Positions 27,328 through 36,523 of a stretch of 64,000 nucleotides of DNA are shown here, one piece after another; the first letter of the stretch is position 1, and every line of letters starts with the position of its first letter. The notes beneath the pieces were generated by a model, which saw nothing but the letters and a program-made list of their open reading frames with translations, did not search any database and was not told the DNA's origin. The position numbers and the translations under genes were made by a program. The DNA lies in assembly GCF_008728835.1 (NCBI RefSeq), contig NZ_CP042582.1, forward strand, positions 5,439,001 to 5,503,000, given 5' to 3'. This DNA comes from Hypericibacter adhaerens. Its GTDB lineage: Bacteria; Pseudomonadota; Alphaproteobacteria; Dongiales; Dongiaceae.

Positions 27328-27897
27328 ATGTCGTCCCATCTCCTCACCTGGCTCAAGCTCTGGATTCGCAATCCGCTCCGGCTGGGCGCCATCGCACCCT
27401 CGAGCCGCGAGCTCGCTCTCGCCATGGCCCGGCTGGTGCCGATCGACGGCCTGGGGCCGGTGGTGGAGCTCGGCGGCGGCACCGGCGTCGTCACGCGCGG
27501 GTTGCTCGAGACCGGCATCGCGCCCGATGACCTGATCGTGATCGAGCGCGATCCCACGCTCCATGCGCTGCTGCGCAAGCAGTTTCCTGCCGTGCATGTG
27601 ATTCTCGGCGACGCCACCGATCTGTCGCACATCCTGGCGCCGATGAATCTGCCGCCGGTGCGCGCCGTGGTGTCGGGCCTGCCGCTGCTCTCCATGAGCA
27701 AGCCCGTGCAGCGCAAGATCGTCGAGGAAGCGCTCAAGGTGATGGGCCAGGGCGGGCCGCTGATCCAGTTCACCTACGGCCCCTTCTCCCCGATCGCGCG
27801 TCGCCATTTCGGCCTGGTGGGCCGCGTCGCCGAGCGCGTCTTCGCTAACCTGCCGCCCGCGAGCGTCTGGGAATATTGGCAGAGCCGGCCGGTTTAG
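27328..27897 (+). CDS. PmtA-like phospholipid N-methyltransferase
   Basis: A 189-residue SAM-dependent methyltransferase of the PmtA/KsgA-related group. It has RNPLRLGAIAPSSRELALAM near the N-terminus, the SAM loop VVELGGGTGVVTRGLLE, and VVSGLPLLSMSKPVQRKI, a motif typical of Rhodobacter/Rhizobium phosphatidylethanolamine N-methyltransferases. It may make mono- and dimethyl-PE or phosphatidylcholine, though related proteins act on other substrates. The ATG at 27328 (MSSHLLTWLK) fits the family. A REP pair lies 44 bp downstream. Confidence 0.82.
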   Translation: MSSHLLTWLKLWIRNPLRLGAIAPSSRELALAMARLVPIDGLGPVVELGGGTGVVTRGLLETGIAPDDLIVIERDPTLHALLRKQFPAVHVILGDATDLSHILAPMNLPPVRAVVSGLPLLSMSKPVQRKIVEEALKVMGQGGPLIQFTYGPFSPIARRHFGLVGRVAERVFANLPPASVWEYWQSRPV

Positions 27898-27940
27898 CAG
27901 CGGGCAGCGTAGCGATCGCTGCTCCGCGTCCATAGCCACC

Positions 27941-28020
27941 GTCATCCCCGCGAAAGCGGGGATCCAACCATCAAGCGACACCGCTGGATCGATATGGACC
28001 CCCGCTTTCGCGGGGGTGAC
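27941..28020. repeat. REP pair (family 1)
   Basis: An 80-bp element with two facing copies of GTCATCCCCGCGAAAGCGGG GATCC-type sequence (second copy CCCCCGCTTTCGCGGGGGTGAC) around about 25 bp of spacer. Each half is itself a hairpin. It lies between convergent genes (PmtA-like and DinB), a usual site for REP elements. Confidence 0.85.
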
Positions 28021-28081
28021 GAAAGGAGCGCGGGCGGCGATCGAGGAAGCAGAAGCGCCGGACGCCTGATGGCGCCCGACG

Positions 28082-28591
28082 TCACGCCGCCGGCAGCTCT
28101 TCTCTCAGGAACATGATCATGTCGAGCGAGGGCGGCGTAAGCCGCGTGCCCGAGAGCATCGCGTGGGCCTGGCCGCGATGGTGGGCCTGGTGGTTGAAGA
28201 AATGCGCGATCGCCCAACGCAGCGGCGTCAGCTGGGCTTCGCCGGCCATGTTGCGGTAACGCAGATCGCTGTCGAGGCGGTCAGGATCCAGGGTCTCTGT
28301 ATAGGTGACAATCCGCTCGTCCTCGGCCTCGCGCGCAGGTCTCAACGCAGAAAATTCCGGATAGGGCAGCTCGTCGAGGCGCCGATGCACCAGCTCGACC
28401 TGCTCGAATCGGGAGAGCCACACCCGGTCGCCGACCAGGATGTGATTGAGGGTCTTCTGCAGGGAGGGGAAGAAGCCGGCCCGCGGAGCCGCCCAGTCGG
28501 CGGGCGAGAGTTCCGCGCAGGCAGAATAAAGCCGCCGGTTGGCCCAGCGATTATAGCGGGCCAGCCGGCGGAAGTAGGGGAGGTCTGCCAC
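28082..28591 (-). CDS. DinB family protein
   Basis: A 169-residue DinB-superfamily four-helix protein. The three metal-binding histidines are seen in LQKTLNHILVGDRVWL, and in NHQAHHRGQAHAML (H-x3-H). DinB proteins include thiol transferases and damage-inducible proteins, and the role here is unknown. The GTG at 28591 (VADLPYFRRLARYNRWAN) has GGGGAGG nine bases upstream; the frame starts further up at an ATG inside the preceding DUF1127 gene, which is less likely. It lies 16 bp after that gene. Confidence 0.86.
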   Translation of the reverse strand: MADLPYFRRLARYNRWANRRLYSACAELSPADWAAPRAGFFPSLQKTLNHILVGDRVWLSRFEQVELVHRRLDELPYPEFSALRPAREAEDERIVTYTETLDPDRLDSDLRYRNMAGEAQLTPLRWAIAHFFNHQAHHRGQAHAMLSGTRLTPPSLDMIMFLREELPAA

Positions 28592-28607
28592 GACGGGGGA
28601 CCTCCCC

Positions 28608-28871
28608 TCAGGGACGCCAGAAGGGCTTGCCAGCCTCGTTCTCCACATCGGCCCGCGCGAGCCCGATATCGCGCAACATGCGGTCGTCCAGGGTCATCAG
28701 GTGGGAGCGCTCATGGGCCCGGTACTGCCAGGCCAGGAGGGCGTCGGTCACGCGGACCAGCCAGTCGCCCGCCGTCTTCAAGGACAGGGTTTTGTTCTTC
28801 AGGGAAAGGGAACGGGACTGATTGCGACCATCCTCGAGCCCCACCCGGCACTCTAGAGATTCGGTCATCAT
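28608..28871 (-). CDS. DUF1127 domain protein
   Basis: An 87-residue basic protein with the C-terminal DUF1127 motif (MTLDDRMLRDIGLARADVEN, then EAGKPFWRP). Small DUF1127 proteins in alphaproteobacteria affect phosphate and carbon metabolism, RNA turnover and stress adaptation, probably through an arginine-rich RNA-binding motif. The N-terminal half is variable. It lies divergent from a LysR-type regulator across 166 bp that holds an inverted repeat, and upstream of dinB. Confidence 0.88.
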   Translation of the reverse strand: MMTESLECRVGLEDGRNQSRSLSLKNKTLSLKTAGDWLVRVTDALLAWQYRAHERSHLMTLDDRMLRDIGLARADVENEAGKPFWRP

Positions 28872-28958
28872 TTCTTCATTCCTTTCACAGAGGGCCGGGC
28901 TGTTGACAGGGTCGTCAAAACCCCTTCCGCCCTTGTTTCATGGGCCTCAACATGACGC

Positions 28959-28977
28959 TTGCGGCCGAACACCGCAA
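28959..28977. promoter_or_regulatory. Inverted repeat in DUF1127/LysR intergenic region
   Basis: TTGCGG and CCGCAA are spaced by seven bases (CCGAACA), giving a 19-bp dyad with T and A ends like the binding boxes of LysR-type regulators. It lies between the DUF1127 gene and its divergent LysR-type gene, the classic place for such a site. No experiment supports it. Confidence 0.45.
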
Positions 28978-29037
28978 ACGATAGTTTCTCATAGGTTCTG
29001 TTAGCCCTACTCACATGTATTGGGACATTCCGGGGCC

Positions 29038-29940
29038 ATGGCCGAGCGGCTTCCCCCTTTGAAATCGATCCAGTATTTCTCGGTGGCCGCCCGCCTCCTC
29101 TCCTTCAGCCGGGCCGCCGACGAGCTGCATGTGACGCACAGCGCCGTCAGCCACCAGATCAAGGCGCTCGAGGAATGGCTGGGCGTGCGGCTGTTCCGGC
29201 GCGCCAACCGCCAGGTGATCCTGACCGACGCGGGCCAGGCCTATCTGAAGCCGGTGATGGAGGCTTTCGACCGGCTGGGCGAGGCTTCGCGCCAGCTCAA
29301 GCGGCGCGAGAGCGCAGGGCCGCTCACGGTGAGCACGCTGCCTTCCTTCGCGGCGAAATGGCTGGTGCCGCGCCTGCGCACCTTCCGCCAGGAATATCCC
29401 GACATCGATGTGCGCATCACGGCGAGCGAGAAGCTGGTCGATTTCGCGCGCGACGATATCGATCTCGCGGTGCGCTATGGGCGCGGCAACTGGCCGGGCC
29501 TCGTGGTCGACAAGCTGATGCGCCATGACTGGTTCCCGGTCTGCAGCCCGGCGCTCCTGACCGGCACCCCGCCGCTGCAGAAACCCGAGGACCTCGCCAA
29601 CCACACGCTGCTGATCGATTACGACTGGCGCGAGGATGCCTGGGGCGGCTGGCTCGCCGCGGCCGGCGTCGGCCATATCCGCCCCAACCGCACGCTCGCC
29701 TTCAACTATTCGAACCTGATGATCCAGGCCGCGATCGACGGGCTGGGCGTGGCGCTCTCGCCGGGTGCGCTCGTCAGCGACGATCTCGCGGCGGGCCGGC
29801 TGATCCGGCCTTTCAAGACCAGCCTGCCGACCGACTACGGTTATTTCCTGGTGGCGCCGCCCGGCGCCTTCGAGCGCCCGAAGCTCGCGGCCTTCCGCGA
29901 CTGGATCCGGCGCGAAGCCGCGGCTGCGATCGGGCCGTGA
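29038..29940 (+). CDS. LysR-family regulator, GcvA type
   Basis: A 300-residue LysR-type transcriptional regulator of the GcvA/AmpR branch. The N-terminal helix-turn-helix is in LLSFSRAADELHVTHSAVSH, preceded by PPLKSIQYFSVAAR. The effector domain includes TVSTLPSFAAKWLVPRLRTF, typical of GcvA-like proteins. The target is unknown; the divergent DUF1127 gene is the first candidate. The ATG at 29038 (MAERLPP) fits better than the one six codons earlier. Confidence 0.92.
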   Translation: MAERLPPLKSIQYFSVAARLLSFSRAADELHVTHSAVSHQIKALEEWLGVRLFRRANRQVILTDAGQAYLKPVMEAFDRLGEASRQLKRRESAGPLTVSTLPSFAAKWLVPRLRTFRQEYPDIDVRITASEKLVDFARDDIDLAVRYGRGNWPGLVVDKLMRHDWFPVCSPALLTGTPPLQKPEDLANHTLLIDYDWREDAWGGWLAAAGVGHIRPNRTLAFNYSNLMIQAAIDGLGVALSPGALVSDDLAAGRLIRPFKTSLPTDYGYFLVAPPGAFERPKLAAFRDWIRREAAAAIGP

Positions 29941-30045
29941 GGCGCGGAAAGAAACGCCAACGAATTCCGAAAACCACGCGCTTGCAGCCGGGCAGGATAC
30001 ATCCCAAATGCAACCGTCAAGTCGTGGCACCGCCAAGGGGGCCTG

Positions 30046-30891
30046 ATGTTGAAGGATGATGTGTTGCCTAGTCCCGAGATCGCCATTTCCGGCGATATCG
30101 AGCCGCATGCGCACCTGCTGTCCGTGCCTTCCGAGGATCAGTTGCTCTACAAGATGATGACGCTGGAGAATCTCATCCGATCGATTGAAGGCCGCTATCT
30201 TCACTTCAATCGCGTCGACAGCTACTTCGATTTTCAAGGGGCCGACCATCATGATGGCGAGCAATTGCCAGGTGATCGGCAAGGCAACGCGGCAGCCAGG
30301 TTTGAGAAATCGCCAGAGTTCTCGGCTGCGCACTACTACGACCAGTCGCGCGCGCGGACCTATGCGTCCTGCTTTTCGACGGAAAACTCCGCCTTTATTT
30401 GGAATAACTACGCGACCGACGGTAACAAGGGCAAGGTTTGCCTCGTTTTCGACTTTGGCAAACTTCGGGCGACGCTCAACAGTACCCTCTCGCCCAACCA
30501 AGCGGCGCTCATCGCTGATGGCGCACGTTGCCACCAGATTTTCTCGATCAACTATGGGCTGGTTGATTACGTCGATTGGAACAGTCATAGGGCCAATGTT
30601 CCCGTTCTGCCCAATCCGATTTGCTACACCTTTATCAAAGCAAAGGAGTTCTCGGACGAGAAGGAGCTGCGCATCGCTCTCTCTGCTTTTGGCTTGGGCA
30701 GATTCGAGCTGAACAACGGAAATGAGCTGCAGTTTCCGAGAAGCTTGCAAATGGCTTTCAGCTACCATGCGGCATTCGCCAATGGCACAATCAAGTCGAT
30801 TGAGACCGGTCAGGATTGTGACCGAGATTTCCTCGAGTCTGAATTGTGTCGACTGAGAATCAATCCAGTCCCAGCACCGACAACGTCCTAG
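30046..30891 (+). CDS. DUF2971 family protein (low-GC orphan)
   Basis: A 281-residue protein matching the DUF2971 pattern: LLYKMMTLENLIRSIEGRYL at the N-terminus and ASCFSTENSAFIWNNYATD with GKVCLVFDF in the middle. The family has no established function and occurs in many accessory regions. Its base composition is about 53% G+C by eye, clearly below its neighbours, and its codons end in A/T far more often, which suggests recent transfer. A strong ribosome site (AAGGGGG) lies before the ATG. There is no phage or toxin partner next to it. Confidence 0.8.
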   Translation: MLKDDVLPSPEIAISGDIEPHAHLLSVPSEDQLLYKMMTLENLIRSIEGRYLHFNRVDSYFDFQGADHHDGEQLPGDRQGNAAARFEKSPEFSAAHYYDQSRARTYASCFSTENSAFIWNNYATDGNKGKVCLVFDFGKLRATLNSTLSPNQAALIADGARCHQIFSINYGLVDYVDWNSHRANVPVLPNPICYTFIKAKEFSDEKELRIALSAFGLGRFELNNGNELQFPRSLQMAFSYHAAFANGTIKSIETGQDCDRDFLESELCRLRINPVPAPTTS

Positions 30892-30943
30892 TGGCTGGAT
30901 CGAAAGCATTCTGTCCCCGCTGCTAGTTCACGAGGCGCCGATC

Positions 30944-31282
30944 ATGACGGGCTTTCCCAGCGACGACGTCCCGGAGCTTGCGCGCGGGGTCCATGACATG
31001 GGCGGGCTGCCCGGCGGCCCGGTCGACCGGCACGAGCATGCGGTCAGCCTGTGGGAAAAACGTGTCGATGCGCTGCTCGTGCTCTTGACGCGCAAGGGCG
31101 TCTTCAGCGTCGACGAGCTGCGCAACGCGATCGAGCGGCTGGGTGCCGAGGCCTATACGGCCATGTCCTATTACGAGCGCTGGACCGCCTCGATCGCCTG
31201 GAACCTGATGCAGCGCGGCGTCATCACCGCCGACGAGCTGGGCAAGCGGATGGCCGAGATCGAGGCCGAGGGCCGGCAATGA
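30944..31282 (+). CDS. NHase/SCNase-like beta subunit, N-terminal half
   Basis: A 112-residue protein matching the N-terminal half of the nitrile hydratase beta subunit, or the beta subunit of thiocyanate hydrolase. Recognisable parts are GVHDMGGLPGGPVDR, WEKRVDALLVLLTRKGVFSV, and MSYYERWTASIAWNLMQRGV. In most nitrile hydratases this is fused to a C-terminal SH3-like domain, but here the next gene encodes that part separately. The stop overlaps the next ATG (ATGA). It may also resemble an activator protein (p14K/NhlE), which has the same fold. Confidence 0.8.
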   Translation: MTGFPSDDVPELARGVHDMGGLPGGPVDRHEHAVSLWEKRVDALLVLLTRKGVFSVDELRNAIERLGAEAYTAMSYYERWTASIAWNLMQRGVITADELGKRMAEIEAEGRQ

Positions 31283-31584
31283 CGCCAGCGGCGCGCCTCA
31301 GCGTGAAACGCTTCAAGCCCGGCCAGGCGGTGCGGGTGCGCCGCGCCTTTCCGCCCGGCCATATCCGCACGCCGATCTATATCCGCGGTGCGGCGGGCGT
31401 GATCGAGCGCGATTGCGGCGACTGCGTCAATGCCGAGGAGCGCGCCTTCGCCCGCTCCGGCCTTCCGGCCCTGCCGCTCTATCGCGTGCGCTTCCGCCAG
31501 CAGGAGATCTGGCCCGGTTATGACGGCCCCGACAGCGACAGCATCGAGATCGAGATCTACGCCAACTGGCTCGAGCCGGCGTGA
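31279..31584 (+). CDS. NHase/SCNase-like beta subunit, C-terminal half
   Basis: A 101-residue protein matching the C-terminal SH3-like domain of the nitrile hydratase beta subunit, or the alpha subunit of thiocyanate hydrolase. The motif PPGHIRTPIYIRGAAGVIER is diagnostic and contains the conserved arginine of the active-site wall. PLYRVRFRQQEIWPGYDGP and a YANWLEPA end also fit. It overlaps the N-terminal-half gene by four bases and is followed 15 bp later by the alpha subunit gene. Splitting of beta into two genes is the thiocyanate hydrolase layout. Confidence 0.85.
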   Translation: MTPAARLSVKRFKPGQAVRVRRAFPPGHIRTPIYIRGAAGVIERDCGDCVNAEERAFARSGLPALPLYRVRFRQQEIWPGYDGPDSDSIEIEIYANWLEPA

Positions 31585-31599
31585 GTGGGAGAGGATGCG

Positions 31600-32259
31600 A
31601 TGAGCCATACTCATGATCACGATCATGACCATCACCACCCCGCCGGATCAGCGCCGCAGCGCCACCCGTTCCAGCCCGACGATCCGCCGCCGACCGGCCA
31701 CTATCAGCTCATGGCAGTGGCGCTGCGCGAGCTGCTGATCGAGAAGGGCGTGCTCGGCGCCGACGAGATCCGCGCCCAGATCGAGCGCATGGATGCGCGC
31801 GGACCGCATCTGGGGGCAAAGGTGGTGGCGAAGGCCTGGAGCGATCCGGCCTACAAGGCGCGGCTGCTGGCGGACGGGCCCAAGGCCTGCGCTGAGCTCG
31901 GCATCGAGCTCGACGGCATGCGGCTCACCGTCGTCGAGGACAAGCCCGCGCTCCACAACCTCATCGTCTGCACGCTCTGCTCCTGCTATCCCCGGGCGCT
32001 GCTGGGCCTGCCGCCCGCCTGGTACAAGAGCGCCGACTACCGCAAGCGCGCCGTGCGCGAGCCGCGCGCGGTCCTGAAGGAATTCGGCACCGAGCTCGCC
32101 GCCACGACCGCGGTTCGCGTCCACGATTCGACCGCCGAGCTGCGCTACATCGTCCTCCCGCTGAGACCCGCCGGCACCGAAGGCTGGAGCGAGGAAAAGC
32201 TCGCGGGCCTGGTCACGCGCGACACCATGATCGGCGTGACGCTGCCGAAAGCGGGCTAG
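31600..32259 (+). CDS. Cobalt-type nitrile hydratase/SCNase alpha-like subunit
   Basis: A 219-residue catalytic subunit. The metal claw is VCTLCSCY, with C124, C127, S128 and C129; the threonine at 125 marks the cobalt type, against serine in the iron type. LLGLPPAWYKSADYRKRAVREP follows closely, as in the family. The N-terminus carries a His/Asp-rich stretch (HTHDHDHDHHH) that may bind metal. It starts after GGGAGAGG, five bases before the ATG. No activator or cobalt transporter gene is adjacent. The substrate (nitrile or thiocyanate) is not decided by sequence. Confidence 0.88.
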   Translation: MSHTHDHDHDHHHPAGSAPQRHPFQPDDPPPTGHYQLMAVALRELLIEKGVLGADEIRAQIERMDARGPHLGAKVVAKAWSDPAYKARLLADGPKACAELGIELDGMRLTVVEDKPALHNLIVCTLCSCYPRALLGLPPAWYKSADYRKRAVREPRAVLKEFGTELAATTAVRVHDSTAELRYIVLPLRPAGTEGWSEEKLAGLVTRDTMIGVTLPKAG

Positions 32260-32297
32260 CGCGAGAGATTCTACGAGCGCCGCTCGCCCCCTCCCCC

Positions 32298-32376
32298 GTC
32301 ATCCCCGCGAAAGCGGGGATCCACCGATAGGTCAGAGCGCGGCATCGACATGGGCCCCCGCTTTCGCGGGGGTGAC
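32298..32376. repeat. REP pair (family 1)
   Basis: A 79-bp pair with GTCATCCCCGCGAAAGCGGG on the left and CCCCCGCTTTCGCGGGGGTG on the right, separated by about 30 bp. It lies between the convergent NHase-like alpha gene and the acetoacetyl-CoA synthetase gene, just before the latter's stop. Confidence 0.85.
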
Positions 32377-32383
32377 GGGAGAG

Positions 32384-34354
<1,971 letters not shown>

Positions 34355-34528
34355 GGGACGGATCGCTTTTTTCCGTGAGAGACAAGGCCTTGGCCGGCCG
34401 GATCGACCCGGGCAAAGCGCCGCGATTCTTCGCCCGGGCGGCCCCTCAAGGCAAGCGCGGCGGCGGTATCGAGCCGGGCGGCTGCGACATCGGCCGCTTC
34501 CCGCCGCCTCCTGCCTTCGAGCCATGGC

Positions 34529-34556
34529 GCCACCCTAACCGAACGGTTAGGGTGGC
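34529..34556. promoter_or_regulatory. 28-bp perfect palindrome, TetR-type operator
   Basis: The arms GCCACCCTAACCG and CGGTTAGGGTGGC flank AA with no mismatch. The CTAACCGAACGGTTAG core resembles binding sites of TetR-family repressors. It lies in the 225-bp gap between the divergent aacS and EamA genes, only 23 bp before the EamA ATG, which suits repression. A terminator is unlikely because no gene ends here. Confidence 0.7.
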
Positions 34557-34579
34557 CGCATCTTCATTGCCGTCGAATC

Positions 34580-35581
34580 ATGGGCCTGCTGCCGACCCCT
34601 CCCGCCTTCCTGTCCCAGCTTGCCGAGGCGGCGGGCCGGCTGCCGCAGCCGGTTCGCGCCACGCTGTGGATGATCCTGGCCTGCCTGCTGTTCGCGATCC
34701 TCAACGCCTTCATCCGCGAGGCCTCCCGCGCGCTGCACCCGCTGCAGGCGGTGTTCTTCCGCAACCTGTTCGGGCTCGTCTTCATGCTGCCCTGGATCCA
34801 CAAGGCGGGGCTCGAGGCGCTGACCCTGCCGCGCATCAGGCTCTATCTGGGCCGCACCACGGTCGGGCTGCTTTCCATGTTCGCCTGGTTCTGGGCGCTG
34901 AAGCTCCTGCCCTTCGCCGACGCCATCGCCCTCAGCTTCGCCTCGCCGCTCTTCGCCACGATGCTGGCGGCCCTCTTCCTCGGCGAGCAGGTGCGGGCGC
35001 GGCGCTGGACCGCGATCATGGTGGGCTTCGCCGGCGTGCTGGTGATCCTGAGGCCCGGCGCCGACGCCGTCAGCGCCGGCGCGCTCTTCGCGCTCGCCTC
35101 CTCGGCCTTGGGCGCCATGGGCATCATCTTCACCAAGCAGCTCGCCCGCAGCGAATCGACCAGCGCCGTCGTCACCATCATGGTGCTGATCATGACGCCG
35201 ATGTCGCTGGTCCCGGCGCTCTTCGTCTGGCAGTGGCCGCCGGCCTCGCTCTGGCCGCTGCTGCTGACGATGGGCTTCGCCGGCTCGATGGGCCATATGA
35301 GCTTCGTGCGCGCGCTCCGGCTCGCCGACGCCTCCTCGCTCATGCCCTACGACTATGCGCGCCTCGTCTTCGCCGCCGCCATCGGCTGGATCTTCTTCGC
35401 CGAGGTGCCGGACGGCTGGACCTGGCTCGGCAGCGCCATCATCGCGGCGGCGGCCGTCTATATCGCGCGGCGCGAGGCCCGGATCGACGCCCTGCCGGCC
35501 GCGGCCCTCGCCTCGGGATTGCCCGACGAGCCCACGGTTCCCTCGCCGCGCATCGCCACCAAGCTGCGGGCCGGCCGATGA
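34580..35581 (+). CDS. EamA/DMT family transporter 1
   Basis: A 333-residue drug/metabolite transporter with ten membrane helices in two EamA repeats. The first is seen in LNAFIREASRALHPLQAVFF (helix 1 to 2) and the second in MGFAGSMGHMSFVRALRLAD. FLGEQVRARRWTAIMVGFAG is the usual motif at the end of each repeat. The cytoplasmic tail is about 45 residues. The substrate is unknown. It is followed by a paralogue whose ATG overlaps its stop (ATGA). A strong palindrome lies upstream. Confidence 0.92.
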   Translation: MGLLPTPPAFLSQLAEAAGRLPQPVRATLWMILACLLFAILNAFIREASRALHPLQAVFFRNLFGLVFMLPWIHKAGLEALTLPRIRLYLGRTTVGLLSMFAWFWALKLLPFADAIALSFASPLFATMLAALFLGEQVRARRWTAIMVGFAGVLVILRPGADAVSAGALFALASSALGAMGIIFTKQLARSESTSAVVTIMVLIMTPMSLVPALFVWQWPPASLWPLLLTMGFAGSMGHMSFVRALRLADASSLMPYDYARLVFAAAIGWIFFAEVPDGWTWLGSAIIAAAAVYIARREARIDALPAAALASGLPDEPTVPSPRIATKLRAGR

Positions 35582-36522
35582 GGGTGGTGCCGCAGGCCCT
35601 CGAGCAGCGCTGGATGGGGCTTTCGGGCAATGTCCGGGGCGCCCTCTGGATGATCGCCTCGGGCCTGATCTTCACGGTGATGGCGATCGCGATCCGGATC
35701 CTGGGCCATCGGCTCGACAGCTTCCAGATCGCCTTCTTCCGCTGCCTGATCGGCTTCATCGCGATCCTGCCGCTGGTCGGCGCCTATGGCATCGACGTGC
35801 TGCAGACCCGCTCGCTCAAGATCCATGCGCTGCGCGGGCTCTTCGGCCTGATCTCGATGTTCGCGAGCTATTACGCGATCGCGCGCATCCCGCTCGCCTC
35901 CTATACGGCGCTGAGCTTCACGCGGCCCCTGTTCGCGACCATCCTCGCCGTGGTCGTGCTGCACGAGATCGTGCGCTGGCGGCGCTGGACCGCGACGCTG
36001 GTGGGCTTCGTGGGCGTGCTGGTGATGGTGCGGCCGGGCGCCGAGACCTTCAACTCCGCGGCCCTCTTCGCGCTCATGGACTCGCTCTCGATCGCCTTCC
36101 TGATCACGCTGGTGAAGCGCCTGCCGCCGGGCGAGACGGCCCTCGGCATGATGTTCTATTTCGGCGTGTTCTCGACCATCGCGGCGCTGCCGCCGGCCCT
36201 CTTCGTCTGGCAATGGCCGACGGCGCTCGAATGGTCGCTGCTGATCCTGATCGGCGTGCTGGGCGCCCTGTCGCAATCCTTCTGGATCCGGGCTTATCGC
36301 GCGGGCGAGGCGTCGGTCGTGGCGCCGATCGACTATCTGCGCCTGCTGTTCGCCGGTATCGCCGGCTATCTCGCCTTCGCCGAGACGGTCGATCTCTGGA
36401 CCGTGGCGGGGGCCGCCATCATCGTCGCCTCGACGATCTATATCGCGCGGCGCGAAGCCCGGGTCCGGCGCGCCAAGGCGGCAGAAGCTGCGACCGCGAC
36501 CGGCGGCGCGGCGGCTTCCTAG
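35578..36522 (+). CDS. EamA/DMT family transporter 2
   Basis: A 314-residue paralogue of the previous transporter. It has the same layout, with SGLIFTVMAIAIRILGHRLD early, VVLHEIVRWRRWTATLVGFV in the middle, and YLRLLFAGIAGYLAFAE late. The two share recognisable blocks (ALFVWQWP and IYIARREAR in both), so they arose by tandem duplication. Translation is coupled through an ATGA overlap. The two may form a heteromer or work on different substrates. It ends 1 bp before the convergent DUF1232 gene. Confidence 0.92.
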   Translation: MRVVPQALEQRWMGLSGNVRGALWMIASGLIFTVMAIAIRILGHRLDSFQIAFFRCLIGFIAILPLVGAYGIDVLQTRSLKIHALRGLFGLISMFASYYAIARIPLASYTALSFTRPLFATILAVVVLHEIVRWRRWTATLVGFVGVLVMVRPGAETFNSAALFALMDSLSIAFLITLVKRLPPGETALGMMFYFGVFSTIAALPPALFVWQWPTALEWSLLILIGVLGALSQSFWIRAYRAGEASVVAPIDYLRLLFAGIAGYLAFAETVDLWTVAGAAIIVASTIYIARREARVRRAKAAEAATATGGAAAS

Positions 36523-36523
36523 T

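Noticed and set aside
30046-32259. Defence island around the DUF2971 gene
   Set aside because: Only one gene has unusual composition; its neighbours are a regulator and metabolic enzyme subunits with normal composition, and no nuclease, toxin or phage gene is present.
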